Positions 8,224 to 17,846 are shown, counted from the first letter of the stretch. The stretch: 49,343 nucleotides of DNA from an uncultured Clostridia bacterium (GCA_947628005.1 CANQYI010000007.1:1-49343); one strand, 5' to 3'. The notes: a model not told the origin generated them from the sequence alone. Program-made: numbers and translations.

Positions 8224-10595
8224 TGTATGGAAATAAAATTGATAATTTAATTATTTTAAAAGAAAATAATATACGTGTACCCGATTTCATTATTATAAAA
8301 TATGAAGATGTAATAAAAAATAATTCGGAATTTGAAGAATTATTAAATAATAGTGAATATGTAAGTTTACATGATTTAAGTGTGAAACTAAAAAAATTGT
8401 TTGATGAAAAAATAAATATAAAATTAAATCTTAAATTAGAAGATGATCTGTATTCTGTAAGATCATCTTCTAATATAGAAGATGGAGTAAAAAATAGTTT
8501 TGCAGGTCAATTTGATACTTTTCTAAATGTAAAAAAAGAAGATATAAATGAAAAAATAAAATTATGCTTTAAGTCTTTATATAATGAAAATGTACTAGAG
8601 TATATCAAAAAAAATAATATAAAAGTTACTGAACTAAAAATAAATGTATTAGTTCAAAAAATGATAGATTCACAACTATCAGGCGTAATTTTTACTGCTA
8701 ATCCAAAAGGTATTCTCAATGAGACCGTAATAACAGTTGGAGAAGGCGTTGGAGAAAACATTGTACAAGATAAAGTTGATACAACAAGTTATTATTATAA
8801 TTTGACAGATAAGATATATTATTATGAAGGAAAAAAAGATTATCTAAGTAAAAGTACAATTGAAGAATTAATAAATAAATCTGCAGAAATAAAAAAATAT
8901 TTAGGAGAATATTTAGATATAGAATTTGCCATAAAAGATAATAATATATATTTTTTGCAAGCAAGGTCAATTACAACAATAGATGATTCAAATCCTTTAA
9001 TTTTAGATAATAGTAACATTGTAGAAAGCTATCCTGGAATAAGCTTGCCTTTAACATGTTCATTTGTAAATGTAATATATACAGGGGTATTTAGAGGAAT
9101 AAGTTATAGAATATTGAAAGATAAAAAAGCTATAAAAAGATATGAAGATGTTTTTTCAAACATGGTTGGAAATGCTAATGGAAGGCTATATTATAAGATA
9201 AGTAACTGGTATACAATATTAAAATTTTTGCCTCTAAATAGTAAAATAATACCAATATGGCAAGAAATGTTAGGGGTAAAAAATAAAACTTATAATAGGC
9301 AAAAAGTGAAATTATCATTAAAAACAAGGATTATGACATATTTTAATTTCATATATGAATTCTTAAATGTTCAAAAAAATATGGAGATATTAAATAAAGA
9401 ATTTATTGAAGTAAACAAATATTTTTATGATAATTTTTCAAAAGAAAAGACAGAAAAAGAAATTATAGAATTGTACTATGAAGTAAAAAATAGATTATTA
9501 AACTTTTGGGATATTACATTAATAAATGATATGTATTCATTTGTGTATACAGGACTGTTAAAAAATAGATTAAAAAAACAGACTAAAGATTATGAAAAAA
9601 TTGCGAATGGATATATAAGTGGAATATCAAATATTGAAAGTATGAAACCAATAGAAGAATTAATAAAAATAGCTTATGAAAAAGATAAAATTTCTAAAGA
9701 AGAATACGATAGTAGAATAGATGAATATATAAAAGTATATGGAGATAGAAATTTAGAAGAATTAAAACTTGAAAGTAGTACATTTAGAACAGACAGAAGT
9801 TTATTAGAAAATAGAATAAACGAATATAGTTTAGATAAGGAAAAATTAAAAGCATTATATGAGAATGTAAACAAACAATATGAAAAAAAGCTTGATATAA
9901 CAGATAAGAAAGTAGAAAAGTTAGTAAATAAGTGTAAAATAGGAATAAAAAATAGGGAAATATCAAGATTAAATAGAAGTAGAATTTTTGGAATGGTTAG
10001 AGAAATATTTCTAACATTAGGAGAGAAGTTTGAGAGTAAAAACATAATTGCAAGTAAAAAAGATATATATTATTTAACTGTAGAAGAAATATTTGAATTA
10101 GTAGAAAATAATAAAAATATGCAAGAAGTAGTAGAAAAAAGAAAAAAAGATTATGAAATGTATAAATTATTACCAACATATTCAAGACTTATATTTGAAA
10201 AAAAAGAATTTAATAAATCACATATAAGTGTAAATTCCAATAAAGTCTATAAAGATGATAATACATTAAGAGGAATTCCATGCTCAAATGGAATAGTTAA
10301 GGGAGAAGCACTAATTGTAGAAAATATTAATAATATATCAAATTGTAAAGACAAAATTTTAATCACAAAAATGACAGATCCAGGATGGGTTTTTTTGTTA
10401 GCAACTGCAAAAGGAGTTGTTTCAGAAAAAGGCTCATTATTATCACATACAGCAATAATTTCTAGGGAATTAAAGGTTCCATTTATTGTTGGGGTAGAAA
10501 ATTTATTAGATACAGTGAAAACAGGAGATATAATAAAAATGAATGGTTTTTCAGGCGAGATTGAAATACTAGAAAGGAAAGAAAATGAAATATAG
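8223..10595 (+). CDS. PEP-synthase-like phosphotransferase 2
   Basis: A 790-residue paralogue of the gene at 4803, with the same layout. ATP-grasp signatures: YSVRSSSNIEDGVKNSFAGQ, QKMIDSQLSGVIFTANP, GEGVGENIVQDKV and DIEFAIKDNNIYFLQARSI. The helical centre is longer in charged residues. The final phosphohistidine domain has GSLLSHTAIISRELKVPF with His742 as carrier. No PEP-binding barrel. The two paralogues share the end domains but differ strongly in the centre (about 270-680), where acceptor choice should lie, so they probably phosphorylate different compounds or act in two steps around the UbiA reaction. The start ATG overlaps the UbiA stop by one base; the end overlaps the GNAT gene by 11 bases. 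Confidence 0.8.
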   Translation: MYGNKIDNLIILKENNIRVPDFIIIKYEDVIKNNSEFEELLNNSEYVSLHDLSVKLKKLFDEKINIKLNLKLEDDLYSVRSSSNIEDGVKNSFAGQFDTFLNVKKEDINEKIKLCFKSLYNENVLEYIKKNNIKVTELKINVLVQKMIDSQLSGVIFTANPKGILNETVITVGEGVGENIVQDKVDTTSYYYNLTDKIYYYEGKKDYLSKSTIEELINKSAEIKKYLGEYLDIEFAIKDNNIYFLQARSITTIDDSNPLILDNSNIVESYPGISLPLTCSFVNVIYTGVFRGISYRILKDKKAIKRYEDVFSNMVGNANGRLYYKISNWYTILKFLPLNSKIIPIWQEMLGVKNKTYNRQKVKLSLKTRIMTYFNFIYEFLNVQKNMEILNKEFIEVNKYFYDNFSKEKTEKEIIELYYEVKNRLLNFWDITLINDMYSFVYTGLLKNRLKKQTKDYEKIANGYISGISNIESMKPIEELIKIAYEKDKISKEEYDSRIDEYIKVYGDRNLEELKLESSTFRTDRSLLENRINEYSLDKEKLKALYENVNKQYEKKLDITDKKVEKLVNKCKIGIKNREISRLNRSRIFGMVREIFLTLGEKFESKNIIASKKDIYYLTVEEIFELVENNKNMQEVVEKRKKDYEMYKLLPTYSRLIFEKKEFNKSHISVNSNKVYKDDNTLRGIPCSNGIVKGEALIVENINNISNCKDKILITKMTDPGWVFLLATAKGVVSEKGSLLSHTAIISRELKVPFIVGVENLLDTVKTGDIIKMNGFSGEIEILERKENEI

Positions 10596-11652
10596 AAAAT
10601 TTGAATATGAAAGTGATGCTATAAAAGAATTCATCAATTTACCAAAAAAACTTTACAATAAAAATACAAATATGGAAGATGCTAAGCAAATGAAAGAATT
10701 ATTATTAAATAAACATACGTTAAGTAAATACTTCCATTTAGATAAATTTCTAATTTATAACGAAAATAAAGTTGTAGGTAGATTTTGCATTACCACATAT
10801 CCAAATGATGAAGTCGCATACATTGGTTATTTTGAATGTATTGAAGATAGTAATGTAGCAAAATTTTTGTTCCAAACAGCTTATGATTTTGCTAAAGAAA
10901 ATGGATATAAAAAAATAGTTGGACCTGTAGATTCTTCATTTTGGATAAAGTATAGATTAAAAATAAATATGTTTAAATACGAGCCATATACAGATGAACC
11001 ATATAATAAAGAATATTATTATAAATTATTTCTTGAAAATAATTATAAGGTTATAGAACACTACACTTCTAGAAGATTTCCAGTAATAGAAGATACATAT
11101 TCTAATGGAAAATTTGAAAACAGATATGAAGAATTTACAAAAAAAGGTTATAGTATAGTTAGTCCAGATATTAAAGATTACGAAAAAATGGTTGACGAAC
11201 TTTATTATTTAATAACAGACTTATATAGTGATTTCCCTATTTTTAAAAATCTATCTATAGAAGATTTTAAAAAAATATTTGGTGGTTATAAAAAAGTAAT
11301 ACGAACTGAAATGATAAAAATGGCATATTTTGATAATAAAGCAGTAGGATTTTATATAAGTATTCCAAATTATTATAATAAAGTATATCACTTAAATATA
11401 TTGAATTTATTTAGTATTCTAAAATTAAAGAAAAATCCAAAAGAATATGTTATGTTATATATGGGAGTAGATAGAAATCATACTGGTCTTGGAAAAGCAT
11501 TAGTTGGAGCAATAGAAGAAGAACTTAAAAAGAATAAATTACCAAGTATTGGAGCATTAGCAAGAGATGGAAAGATAACTCAAAAATACGGTGAAGAGTT
11601 GGTTAAAGAACAATATGAATATGTTTTAATGGAGTGTAATATTTATGATTAA
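10585..11652 (+). CDS. Two-lobed GNAT acyltransferase (YghO-like)
   Basis: A 355-residue soluble protein. The N-terminal half has IGYFECIED and KIVGPVDSSFWIKYRL, a GP-x-D/N-x-S pattern found in the YghO-like GNAT group. The C-terminal half carries a normal GNAT acyl-CoA loop, VDRNHTGLGKALV (about 293-305), after the strand MLYMG. As I recall, bacterial ceramide synthases were placed near YghO-type GNAT proteins, so an N-acyl transfer from acyl-CoA to an amino lipid is a reasonable idea, but that link is inference. It overlaps its upstream neighbour by 11 bases and the acyl-CoA ligase by 8, which fits a ligase-transferase pair sharing one acyl-CoA pool. Confidence 0.7.
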   Translation: MKYRKFEYESDAIKEFINLPKKLYNKNTNMEDAKQMKELLLNKHTLSKYFHLDKFLIYNENKVVGRFCITTYPNDEVAYIGYFECIEDSNVAKFLFQTAYDFAKENGYKKIVGPVDSSFWIKYRLKINMFKYEPYTDEPYNKEYYYKLFLENNYKVIEHYTSRRFPVIEDTYSNGKFENRYEEFTKKGYSIVSPDIKDYEKMVDELYYLITDLYSDFPIFKNLSIEDFKKIFGGYKKVIRTEMIKMAYFDNKAVGFYISIPNYYNKVYHLNILNLFSILKLKKNPKEYVMLYMGVDRNHTGLGKALVGAIEEELKKNKLPSIGALARDGKITQKYGEELVKEQYEYVLMECNIYD

Positions 11653-13105
11653 AATAGAAGAAGTACTAAAAAATGATTATCAAAAATGGAAAAATAATGA
11701 TTATATATTTGAAAAAGAAAATGGCGTTTATAAGAGTATAACCTTTGGTAAATTTATTGAAAAGTCTGTTTATTTAGCAGAATACTTATTAAGTAAAAAT
11801 TTAAAAGGCAAAAGAATAATGATATTTTCAGAAAATTCTATAAATTGGATGATAACAGATATTGCAGTTATGAGTTATGTTGGAGAAAGTGTTACAATTT
11901 CAAAGGAATGGAAATATGATGATGTAGATTATGCCATTAATTTATTAAATATAGATTGCATTATATATAGTACCTCAAAAAAAGAAATTGTAAATCAAAT
12001 TAAAAACAAATATAAAGACATACTCTATATTTGCATGGAAGAAGAATATAATGAAATTCTAAAGATTGGGAAAGAATTAAATAATAAAAAGAGTGAAATG
12101 TTTGATTTTGAAAGTAAAAGTAATGACGAATGTGTAAAAATAATATTTACAAGTGGGACAAGTTCTATGCCAAAAGCAGTTAAACTGTCATTAAAAAACA
12201 TTTTTTCAGGAGCAAAGCCATTGAGTTTAAGAACAAAACTTAGTGAAAGTGATATTTGTTATTTATTCTTGCCTTTAACACACACATATGGAAATATATA
12301 TAATTTTGTCTATTCATTATTATTTGGATTTAAAATATATTTAGCAAGCTCAACACAAGAGATACCTAAAGAATTATTAGAAGTTAATCCAACAATTTTT
12401 TGCTCTGTTCCTTTAATTTATATTAATATGTATAATATGGCAAAAGATAATTTGACAAAGGTGTTTGGCAATAAAATTAGATATTTATTTTGTGGAGGAG
12501 CAAATTGGGACAAGAATATAAGAAAATTTTATAAAGATAGTGGATTAAATCTACTTGAAGCATACGCTTTATCTGAAACAGCATCATCTTTTGCTATCGA
12601 GTATCCAAATAAAGATGATTTTGAAAGTGTTGGAACGATATTTGAAGATATAGATGTAAAAATAATTGATAAAGGTGAAGATGGGTATGGAGAAGTTGTT
12701 GTAAAAGGAGATAATGTTTTTTTAGGATATGCTAACAATGAAGAAGAAACTAAAAAAGCATTTACAGATGATGGATATTTTAAAACTGGAGATATTGGAT
12801 TTATTGATGATAAAAATAGATTATATATTGTAGGTAGAAAAAAGAAAGTATTATTAGGTAATAATGGAGAAAACATTAGTATAAATAGAATTAGTGATAA
12901 AATAAAAGAAACAAATGACAATATATCAAGCGTAAAATTATTTATTAAAAATGGGAAATTAAATTGTTCAATTTATTTAAAGAAAGAAGATTCTACAAAT
13001 TGGGAGAAAATAATTAGCGATTACAATAAGAATTGCCCAAAATATGAAAGAATTCAAGAATATCAGATTATAATTGATTCAGTATATACTAGATTAAAAC
13101 AATAA
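11645..13105 (+). CDS. AMP-forming acyl-CoA synthetase / ligase (ANL family)
   Basis: A 486-residue adenylating enzyme. ANL core motifs are present: the P-loop IIFTSGTSSMPKAVKLS (about 168-184), the A5 region YALSETASS, and A7/A8 YFKTGDIGFIDDKNRLYIVGR. After the hinge the C-terminal lobe is short and the usual catalytic lysine motif near the end is reduced to a TRLKQ tail. It should convert a carboxylic acid (probably fatty) plus ATP to an acyl-AMP and then a thioester. Overlap of 8 bases with the GNAT gene upstream suggests that it supplies that enzyme. Smaller than the 570-residue ligase at 26365 and only distantly like it. An aryl or amino acid substrate cannot be ruled out. Confidence 0.8.
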   Translation: MIKIEEVLKNDYQKWKNNDYIFEKENGVYKSITFGKFIEKSVYLAEYLLSKNLKGKRIMIFSENSINWMITDIAVMSYVGESVTISKEWKYDDVDYAINLLNIDCIIYSTSKKEIVNQIKNKYKDILYICMEEEYNEILKIGKELNNKKSEMFDFESKSNDECVKIIFTSGTSSMPKAVKLSLKNIFSGAKPLSLRTKLSESDICYLFLPLTHTYGNIYNFVYSLLFGFKIYLASSTQEIPKELLEVNPTIFCSVPLIYINMYNMAKDNLTKVFGNKIRYLFCGGANWDKNIRKFYKDSGLNLLEAYALSETASSFAIEYPNKDDFESVGTIFEDIDVKIIDKGEDGYGEVVVKGDNVFLGYANNEEETKKAFTDDGYFKTGDIGFIDDKNRLYIVGRKKKVLLGNNGENISINRISDKIKETNDNISSVKLFIKNGKLNCSIYLKKEDSTNWEKIISDYNKNCPKYERIQEYQIIIDSVYTRLKQ

Positions 13106-13117
13106 GTGGAGGGAAGT

Positions 13118-13726
13118 ATGTTCATAGGAAAATATAATAAATCAGTAATATTAACTTATATAGGCCTGTTAAGTTCAATTATTGGAATTTATTTTGTATT
13201 TTATGAGATGCTCTCATATTCAATGATATGTTTAATTATTTCAGGAATATGTGATTTATTTGATGGAAAATTTGCAAGAATGTGCAAAAGAAATGATGAA
13301 GAAAAAGAGTTTGGAATTCAAATAGACTCTTTAGTTGATGTTATATCTTTTTTGGCATTGCCATGTTGTATAGGTCTAAAAGTATTAGTAAATTTACCAA
13401 AAGTATTAAATTTGGTTTTGGTATTTTATATTTTAGCTGGAATAATAAGATTAGCTTGGTTTAATATGAATTCTAATAAAGATGAGGCCGTAAAATATTA
13501 TATAGGACTACCGGTAACATATTCAGCTTTAATAATACCTTTAGTTTATGCTATAAATTTAATATATGCAAAGTTACCAATTTCTTATATCTATTTTTGT
13601 ATTTATTTGGTTATTGGACTAGCTTTTATATTAAATATAAAAATTGTGAAACCTAAGGGAATATGGTATGTCGTATTTGCAATATTAGCGATTGCTGTAA
13701 TTAATTTAATTATTATGATGGGATAG
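13118..13726 (+). CDS. pssA: CDP-alcohol phosphatidyltransferase, phosphatidylserine synthase type
   Basis: About 202 residues, six membrane helices. The CDP-alcohol phosphotransferase signature is intact: DLFDGKFAR, then GIQIDSLVD, giving the four metal-binding Asp residues. The space between AR and G is eleven residues instead of the textbook eight, a length I associate with clostridial PssA proteins. RLAWFN and YYIGLPVTYSA also match PssA. It would join serine to a CDP-activated lipid, with the CarS-like protein a likely supplier of that lipid and the adjacent Psd the consumer. A GTG reading from 13106 is in frame, but GGAGGG then ATG at 13118 is the better start. Confidence 0.85.
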   Translation: MFIGKYNKSVILTYIGLLSSIIGIYFVFYEMLSYSMICLIISGICDLFDGKFARMCKRNDEEKEFGIQIDSLVDVISFLALPCCIGLKVLVNLPKVLNLVLVFYILAGIIRLAWFNMNSNKDEAVKYYIGLPVTYSALIIPLVYAINLIYAKLPISYIYFCIYLVIGLAFILNIKIVKPKGIWYVVFAILAIAVINLIIMMG

Positions 13727-13735
13727 TAAAGAAAA

Positions 13736-14605
13736 ATGAAAATATGGGATAAAGAAAATAATCAATTTATAGAAGAAAAAGAGTATGGAAAAGAAAAGTT
13801 AAATTTTTTATATAATACAAGTATAGGTAGAATTTTATTAAAAGCAGTGTTTGCAAGTAGATGGTTTTCAAAACTAAACGGTATCTTTCAGAAAAGTGCA
13901 TTTTCAAAAAAGAAAATAGCCAAATTTGTAAAGGAATACAACATAAATATGACACCTTACCAAGATGTGCAATTATATAAATCTTTTGAAGATTTTTTTA
14001 GAAGAAAGAGAAATATTGAAGAAGGAATTAATCATGAAGCATATCAAAGTGATAGTTTTATTTCTATAGCTGATGCTAAACTTAAAGTGATTAATTTAAG
14101 TAAAAATAGTACATTTAAAATAAAACAAAGCATATATGATTTAAAGGACTTGATATTGGATGAAAAGTTAAGTAAAGAATATGAAAATGGTATATGTTTA
14201 ATATATAGGCTAACAGTAGATGATTATCATAGATATGTTTTTTTAGATGATGGAAATATAGAAAAAGAATACTATATAAAAGGCAAACTTCACACAGTTC
14301 AGGCTATTTCTGATAAATATAAAGCATATATTAGAAATTCAAGAAATGTTAGTATCTTAAATACTAACAATTTTGGAAAGGTATTGCAAATAGAGGTAGG
14401 AGCTATGTTAGTTGGAAAAATTAATAATCATAATATCAAAGAATTTTCAAAATTTGAAGAAAAAGGTTTCTTTGATTATGGTGGCTCAACTATAGTTCAA
14501 ATAATAAAAAAAGATAATGTAAAAATAGATAAAAACATAATAAATATGAGCGCTGATGACGTAGAAACAAAAGTAAAAATTGGTATGATAATTGGGAAAA
14601 AATAA
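13736..14605 (+). CDS. psd: Phosphatidylserine decarboxylase proenzyme
   Basis: A 289-residue proenzyme of the clostridial Psd type. The self-cleavage site is GGST near residues 249-252 (in DYGGSTIVQII); Ser251 becomes the pyruvoyl group. Other family features are FEDFFRRKRN, the catalytic stretch LTVDDYHRYVFLDDG, HTVQAISDKYKAYIRNSRN and IEVGAMLVGKI. It removes CO2 from the serine head group to give an ethanolamine lipid at the inner membrane face. Ten bases downstream of pssA, so the two form the usual PE branch; in archaea the same pair of families makes archaetidylethanolamine. The ribosome binding site is weak, fitting coupling with pssA. Confidence 0.9.
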   Translation: MKIWDKENNQFIEEKEYGKEKLNFLYNTSIGRILLKAVFASRWFSKLNGIFQKSAFSKKKIAKFVKEYNINMTPYQDVQLYKSFEDFFRRKRNIEEGINHEAYQSDSFISIADAKLKVINLSKNSTFKIKQSIYDLKDLILDEKLSKEYENGICLIYRLTVDDYHRYVFLDDGNIEKEYYIKGKLHTVQAISDKYKAYIRNSRNVSILNTNNFGKVLQIEVGAMLVGKINNHNIKEFSKFEEKGFFDYGGSTIVQIIKKDNVKIDKNIINMSADDVETKVKIGMIIGKK

Positions 14606-14650
14606 TAGAAAAGGAATTAGGAAAACTAAAATTATGATTAAGGAGAATAT

Positions 14651-15259
14651 ATGAAATTAACAAGTAAAGAAGCATTAAAAATTATAGAAACTTATAGAGG
14701 AAAAAACGAAAGTGATAGATGGATAGGGCACTCAATATGTGTTGGCGATACTGCTGAAAAAATAGCAAAATCATTAGTTGAAAAGGGCATTAATGTAGAT
14801 ATTGATAAAACAGTAGCCCTTGGATATATACACGATATTGGTAAATATAATGGACAATCTCATGGTCATGTTATGAGAGGTTATAATTATTTAAAAGATA
14901 AAGGGTATGATGAGGAATATTGTAATATATGTTTAACTCATTCATATTTAAATAATGATATTATTTGTACAGCAGGTGCTGTTCCTGATCCTAATGATAA
15001 CCTATTTCTAACTAATTTTATAAAAAATCACGAATATTCTATTGAAGAAAAAATTATAAATTTATGTGATTTAATGTGCCCACAAGGTAATATGGTATAT
15101 ACAATTGATAAACGCCTAATTGACATTATTATTAGAAGGGGCGCTTATTCAAATACACAATATCATGTTAAAGAAACATATAAATTAAAAGAATATTTTG
15201 ATAATTTACTGGGCTATAATCTTTATGATTTATTTCCAGAAATAAAAGAAAATTTATAA
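14651..15259 (+). CDS. HD-domain metal-dependent phosphohydrolase
   Basis: A 202-residue soluble HD protein. Metal ligands: His27 (WIGHSICV), His61-Asp62 (GYIHDIGK), further His residues in SHGHVMRG and LTHSYL, and a late Asp in NLCDLM. The length and motif spacing match the small HDIG-type hydrolases that act on nucleotides or phosphomonoesters. AAGGAG site then ATG. It is 45 bases after psd on the same strand and before a strong two-way terminator, so it may be the last gene of the lipid operon or simply a passenger. No specific substrate is suggested by the sequence. Confidence 0.75.
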   Translation: MKLTSKEALKIIETYRGKNESDRWIGHSICVGDTAEKIAKSLVEKGINVDIDKTVALGYIHDIGKYNGQSHGHVMRGYNYLKDKGYDEEYCNICLTHSYLNNDIICTAGAVPDPNDNLFLTNFIKNHEYSIEEKIINLCDLMCPQGNMVYTIDKRLIDIIIRRGAYSNTQYHVKETYKLKEYFDNLLGYNLYDLFPEIKENL

Positions 15260-15265
15260 TATAAT

Positions 15266-15303
15266 AAAAAACGCTATCACCTTAAAGTGATAGCATTTTT
15301 ATT
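15266..15303. terminator. Two-way terminator between the HD gene and virD4-like gene
   Basis: Perfect eight-base stem GCTATCAC (15273-15280) / GTGATAGC (15287-15294) with a six-base loop, an A run before and a T run after, so it can end transcription from both sides of this convergent pair. Confidence 0.85.
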
Positions 15304-15310
15304 ATTCTAA

Positions 15311-17821
15311 TTAATTCTTTTTATTTTCTTTAATTGAAGGAGTTTCATATGTTTCTGTTATAGCTCCTCCATCAAGTGAAGCATCCTCTAATTTAGGATC
15401 TTCTTCATCAAATACAATTTCAAAATCATCATCTATGTCACTACCATTAGAAGATGGTAAATCAGTTTTATTAGCATAAATTGTATCATTAGCAAATGGT
15501 ACAATAGGCTCATCTGCCATTATTTTCATTCTTTCTTCTAATTTTGAAGTAGTGTCAACATTGAATAGATTGTCATCTTTCTTAGAATCTTCATCATTTA
15601 TAGTAATAGTAGGAGTATCTGGCTTAGTCATCATGTATTTTTCAAAATTGTACATATCAGTATAGAATGGCTCAGAATACTTTGAATCTAAGAAAGCTGT
15701 TTTACCTTGACCATAAATTGTTTTACCAGCAGCATTTTTTGTCTTGAAATATACAGCACCAAATGCTTGATCTTGTATCTTATAAGCTTCAGCTCTTTCT
15801 TTCTTCTTAATATCAATTATAGTAGTCTTATTAATTTCACCAGTAGACAAATTATAAGAAGAAGACTGGTCTGGCTTTTTCTCTTTACCAAAAGCTTTCT
15901 CCCAATATGCACTATCTTCAGGTACAGTATCACCAAATACAATTTGAGTCTTTGTATTAGCAAGAACTGTTTGTCTATAATAGTCTTTACCACTCTTTTC
16001 TAATTGTGATAAGTTCTGTAATGCAATAGTTACACCACATCTGTATTTTCTAAATAGTGTAAACATAACTTCCATATCTTTAGTAATGTACTCTGGAAAT
16101 TCATCTATGTATAAGAAATGAGGTGTACGAGAATCTTCATTTCCTTTTCTTCTTAATACAGCATCTTGGAATTGTAGAATAAAGAACATACCAAATGCTT
16201 TAGCCTGAATCATACCAAGATCACCTTTTCTAGAACAAGCAGTAATAATACTTCCATCTTCTAAGGCTTTATCAAAGTTTAATATATTTTTCTTACCACA
16301 TAAAGCAGCTTTAAGACCAGGGTTTCTGATTAAATTATTAAGTTGAGTTATAGCACCATATAAGAATTTTTCAGTATCTTTTCTACCACTTCCACGAGTT
16401 CCAGGAATTTCATAACCATTTATATTAAGAGAAGGTTTGTAGAAATTCTTTTCAAAGTAAGCAATAAGTAATTTATATTTTTGCTCTAATTCTGGTATTT
16501 TTTTCATCTCTTCTGTCATTTCTTCAACTTTATCAAAATTATAAAGTAAGTGTAACATATCTTCTAAGCTTGCAACTTCACCATTATTAAGTATAGGATG
16601 CATTTCTTTCAAAAGTATTGATAAGTTTTGGAAAGCATCTATTGTTACTTGAGTAAAGAATGGATCAGACTTAGAACTTCCGCCACCACCAGAATTTTCA
16701 TACATTGCATTTAGAACATCTGCCACTATTGAAGCAACTTTTGCAGGATCTTCTATAGCAAATGGATTAATGCTTAAAGTTGTTTCCGGAGAAGAAGGGT
16801 CAATTGATAATACATCAATATTAAAGTTCTTAGCAACAGCAATAAAATTAGATATGTAATTACCATCATTTTCTACTACAGTTATACCTAAATTTCTATA
16901 TACTATTTCTCCAGATGAGTTATCAACATATTGAACAAGTGGCTTTACGCAGTTCATAAATTCTTCTTCCATACCACGTTTTGGTTTCAAATATTTTAAT
17001 GAAAAGTTTCTATTAATATATTCATTATTAAAAGGCCCATTTATATAAGCAATTCCTCTCTTTAACATAGAATATCCAATTTTTTTAGAATATTCTCTAA
17101 AGAAAAACTTTTTCTCAAGGTCTAGAGCACTCATTGGTAAAAGAACGGTAGCTGTTTTACCAGTACCAGTAGCACCTTGAACAAGAGTTGCCTCATAACG
17201 TTTTTTCTCAGGAACTACTACTGGAATAGAAGTACCTTTAGCTGTACATATTACAGTCTCACAAGAAAAAGCACCTGTATCTTTATCAGTAGCAGTTGCA
17301 CTTATTCCTGTAAATCCAGAAATAGCTTTAGTTAAATCCTCATCTCTATATATTAGCAAGAAATAATCAATAATTTTAAATATTGCAATAAAAGGAAAAA
17401 CCATACATAAAGATTTGATTGCTGGAGGAAATAGCTCAGGGTACATTTCTAAAACTTGATCATACTTTGGTAATTTTTGAAGTATGTACCAAGCACCTGA
17501 ATCAATCCAAGTAAGTAACATTCCACCAACTATTATAGCTAAAATAGAACATGTTACAATATACATTTTTATTTTTATACTATCGTTTTTAGCAAGTCCA
17601 GAATTAACAAAATAAGAATATGCAAAAACTGGTATAAAGAAAAATATACTATAAAGATAAGGAGATATATTATTTAAAATTTTAGCATCTCCTATAATAG
17701 CACTAAGCATACGAGATATAGATAGTAAAACTAGTACCGCAGATATTATATAAAGTAAAAAACATATAATTTTGTTTGGATTTGTCTTTATATGTAATTT
17801 TTTAAATAAGTTTTCAATCAA
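15311..17821 (-). CDS. virD4: VirD4/TraG-family type IV secretion coupling ATPase
   Basis: Membrane-anchored ATPase, about 836 residues from the TTG at 17821 (or 842 from a TTG at 17839; the GGTG site fits the former). N-terminal helices lie between about 20 and 170. In the 842-residue numbering, Walker A is GATGTGKT (222-229) and Walker B LYIDEF with D579/E580, followed by the IALQNLSQLEKSG sensor stretch typical of TraG. The last 100 residues are an acidic linker ending in patches such as DDDFEIVFDEED. Coupling proteins pick substrates and pass them to the secretion channel. It stands alone, convergent with the HD gene, about 20 kb from the VirB genes at 37-49 kb, which lack their own VirD4; the two loci very probably work together. 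Confidence 0.85.
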   Translation of the reverse strand: MIENLFKKLHIKTNPNKIICFLLYIISAVLVLLSISRMLSAIIGDAKILNNISPYLYSIFFFIPVFAYSYFVNSGLAKNDSIKIKMYIVTCSILAIIVGGMLLTWIDSGAWYILQKLPKYDQVLEMYPELFPPAIKSLCMVFPFIAIFKIIDYFLLIYRDEDLTKAISGFTGISATATDKDTGAFSCETVICTAKGTSIPVVVPEKKRYEATLVQGATGTGKTATVLLPMSALDLEKKFFFREYSKKIGYSMLKRGIAYINGPFNNEYINRNFSLKYLKPKRGMEEEFMNCVKPLVQYVDNSSGEIVYRNLGITVVENDGNYISNFIAVAKNFNIDVLSIDPSSPETTLSINPFAIEDPAKVASIVADVLNAMYENSGGGGSSKSDPFFTQVTIDAFQNLSILLKEMHPILNNGEVASLEDMLHLLYNFDKVEEMTEEMKKIPELEQKYKLLIAYFEKNFYKPSLNINGYEIPGTRGSGRKDTEKFLYGAITQLNNLIRNPGLKAALCGKKNILNFDKALEDGSIITACSRKGDLGMIQAKAFGMFFILQFQDAVLRRKGNEDSRTPHFLYIDEFPEYITKDMEVMFTLFRKYRCGVTIALQNLSQLEKSGKDYYRQTVLANTKTQIVFGDTVPEDSAYWEKAFGKEKKPDQSSSYNLSTGEINKTTIIDIKKKERAEAYKIQDQAFGAVYFKTKNAAGKTIYGQGKTAFLDSKYSEPFYTDMYNFEKYMMTKPDTPTITINDEDSKKDDNLFNVDTTSKLEERMKIMADEPIVPFANDTIYANKTDLPSSNGSDIDDDFEIVFDEEDPKLEDASLDGGAITETYETPSIKENKKN

Positions 17822-17846
17822 AAATATCACCACTTTCAAAGTAAGT

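Noticed and set aside
3038-14605. A full archaeal ether-lipid pathway
   Set aside because: No GGGP synthase, polyprenyl synthase or geranylgeranyl reductase is seen, so only the later-type families can be claimed.
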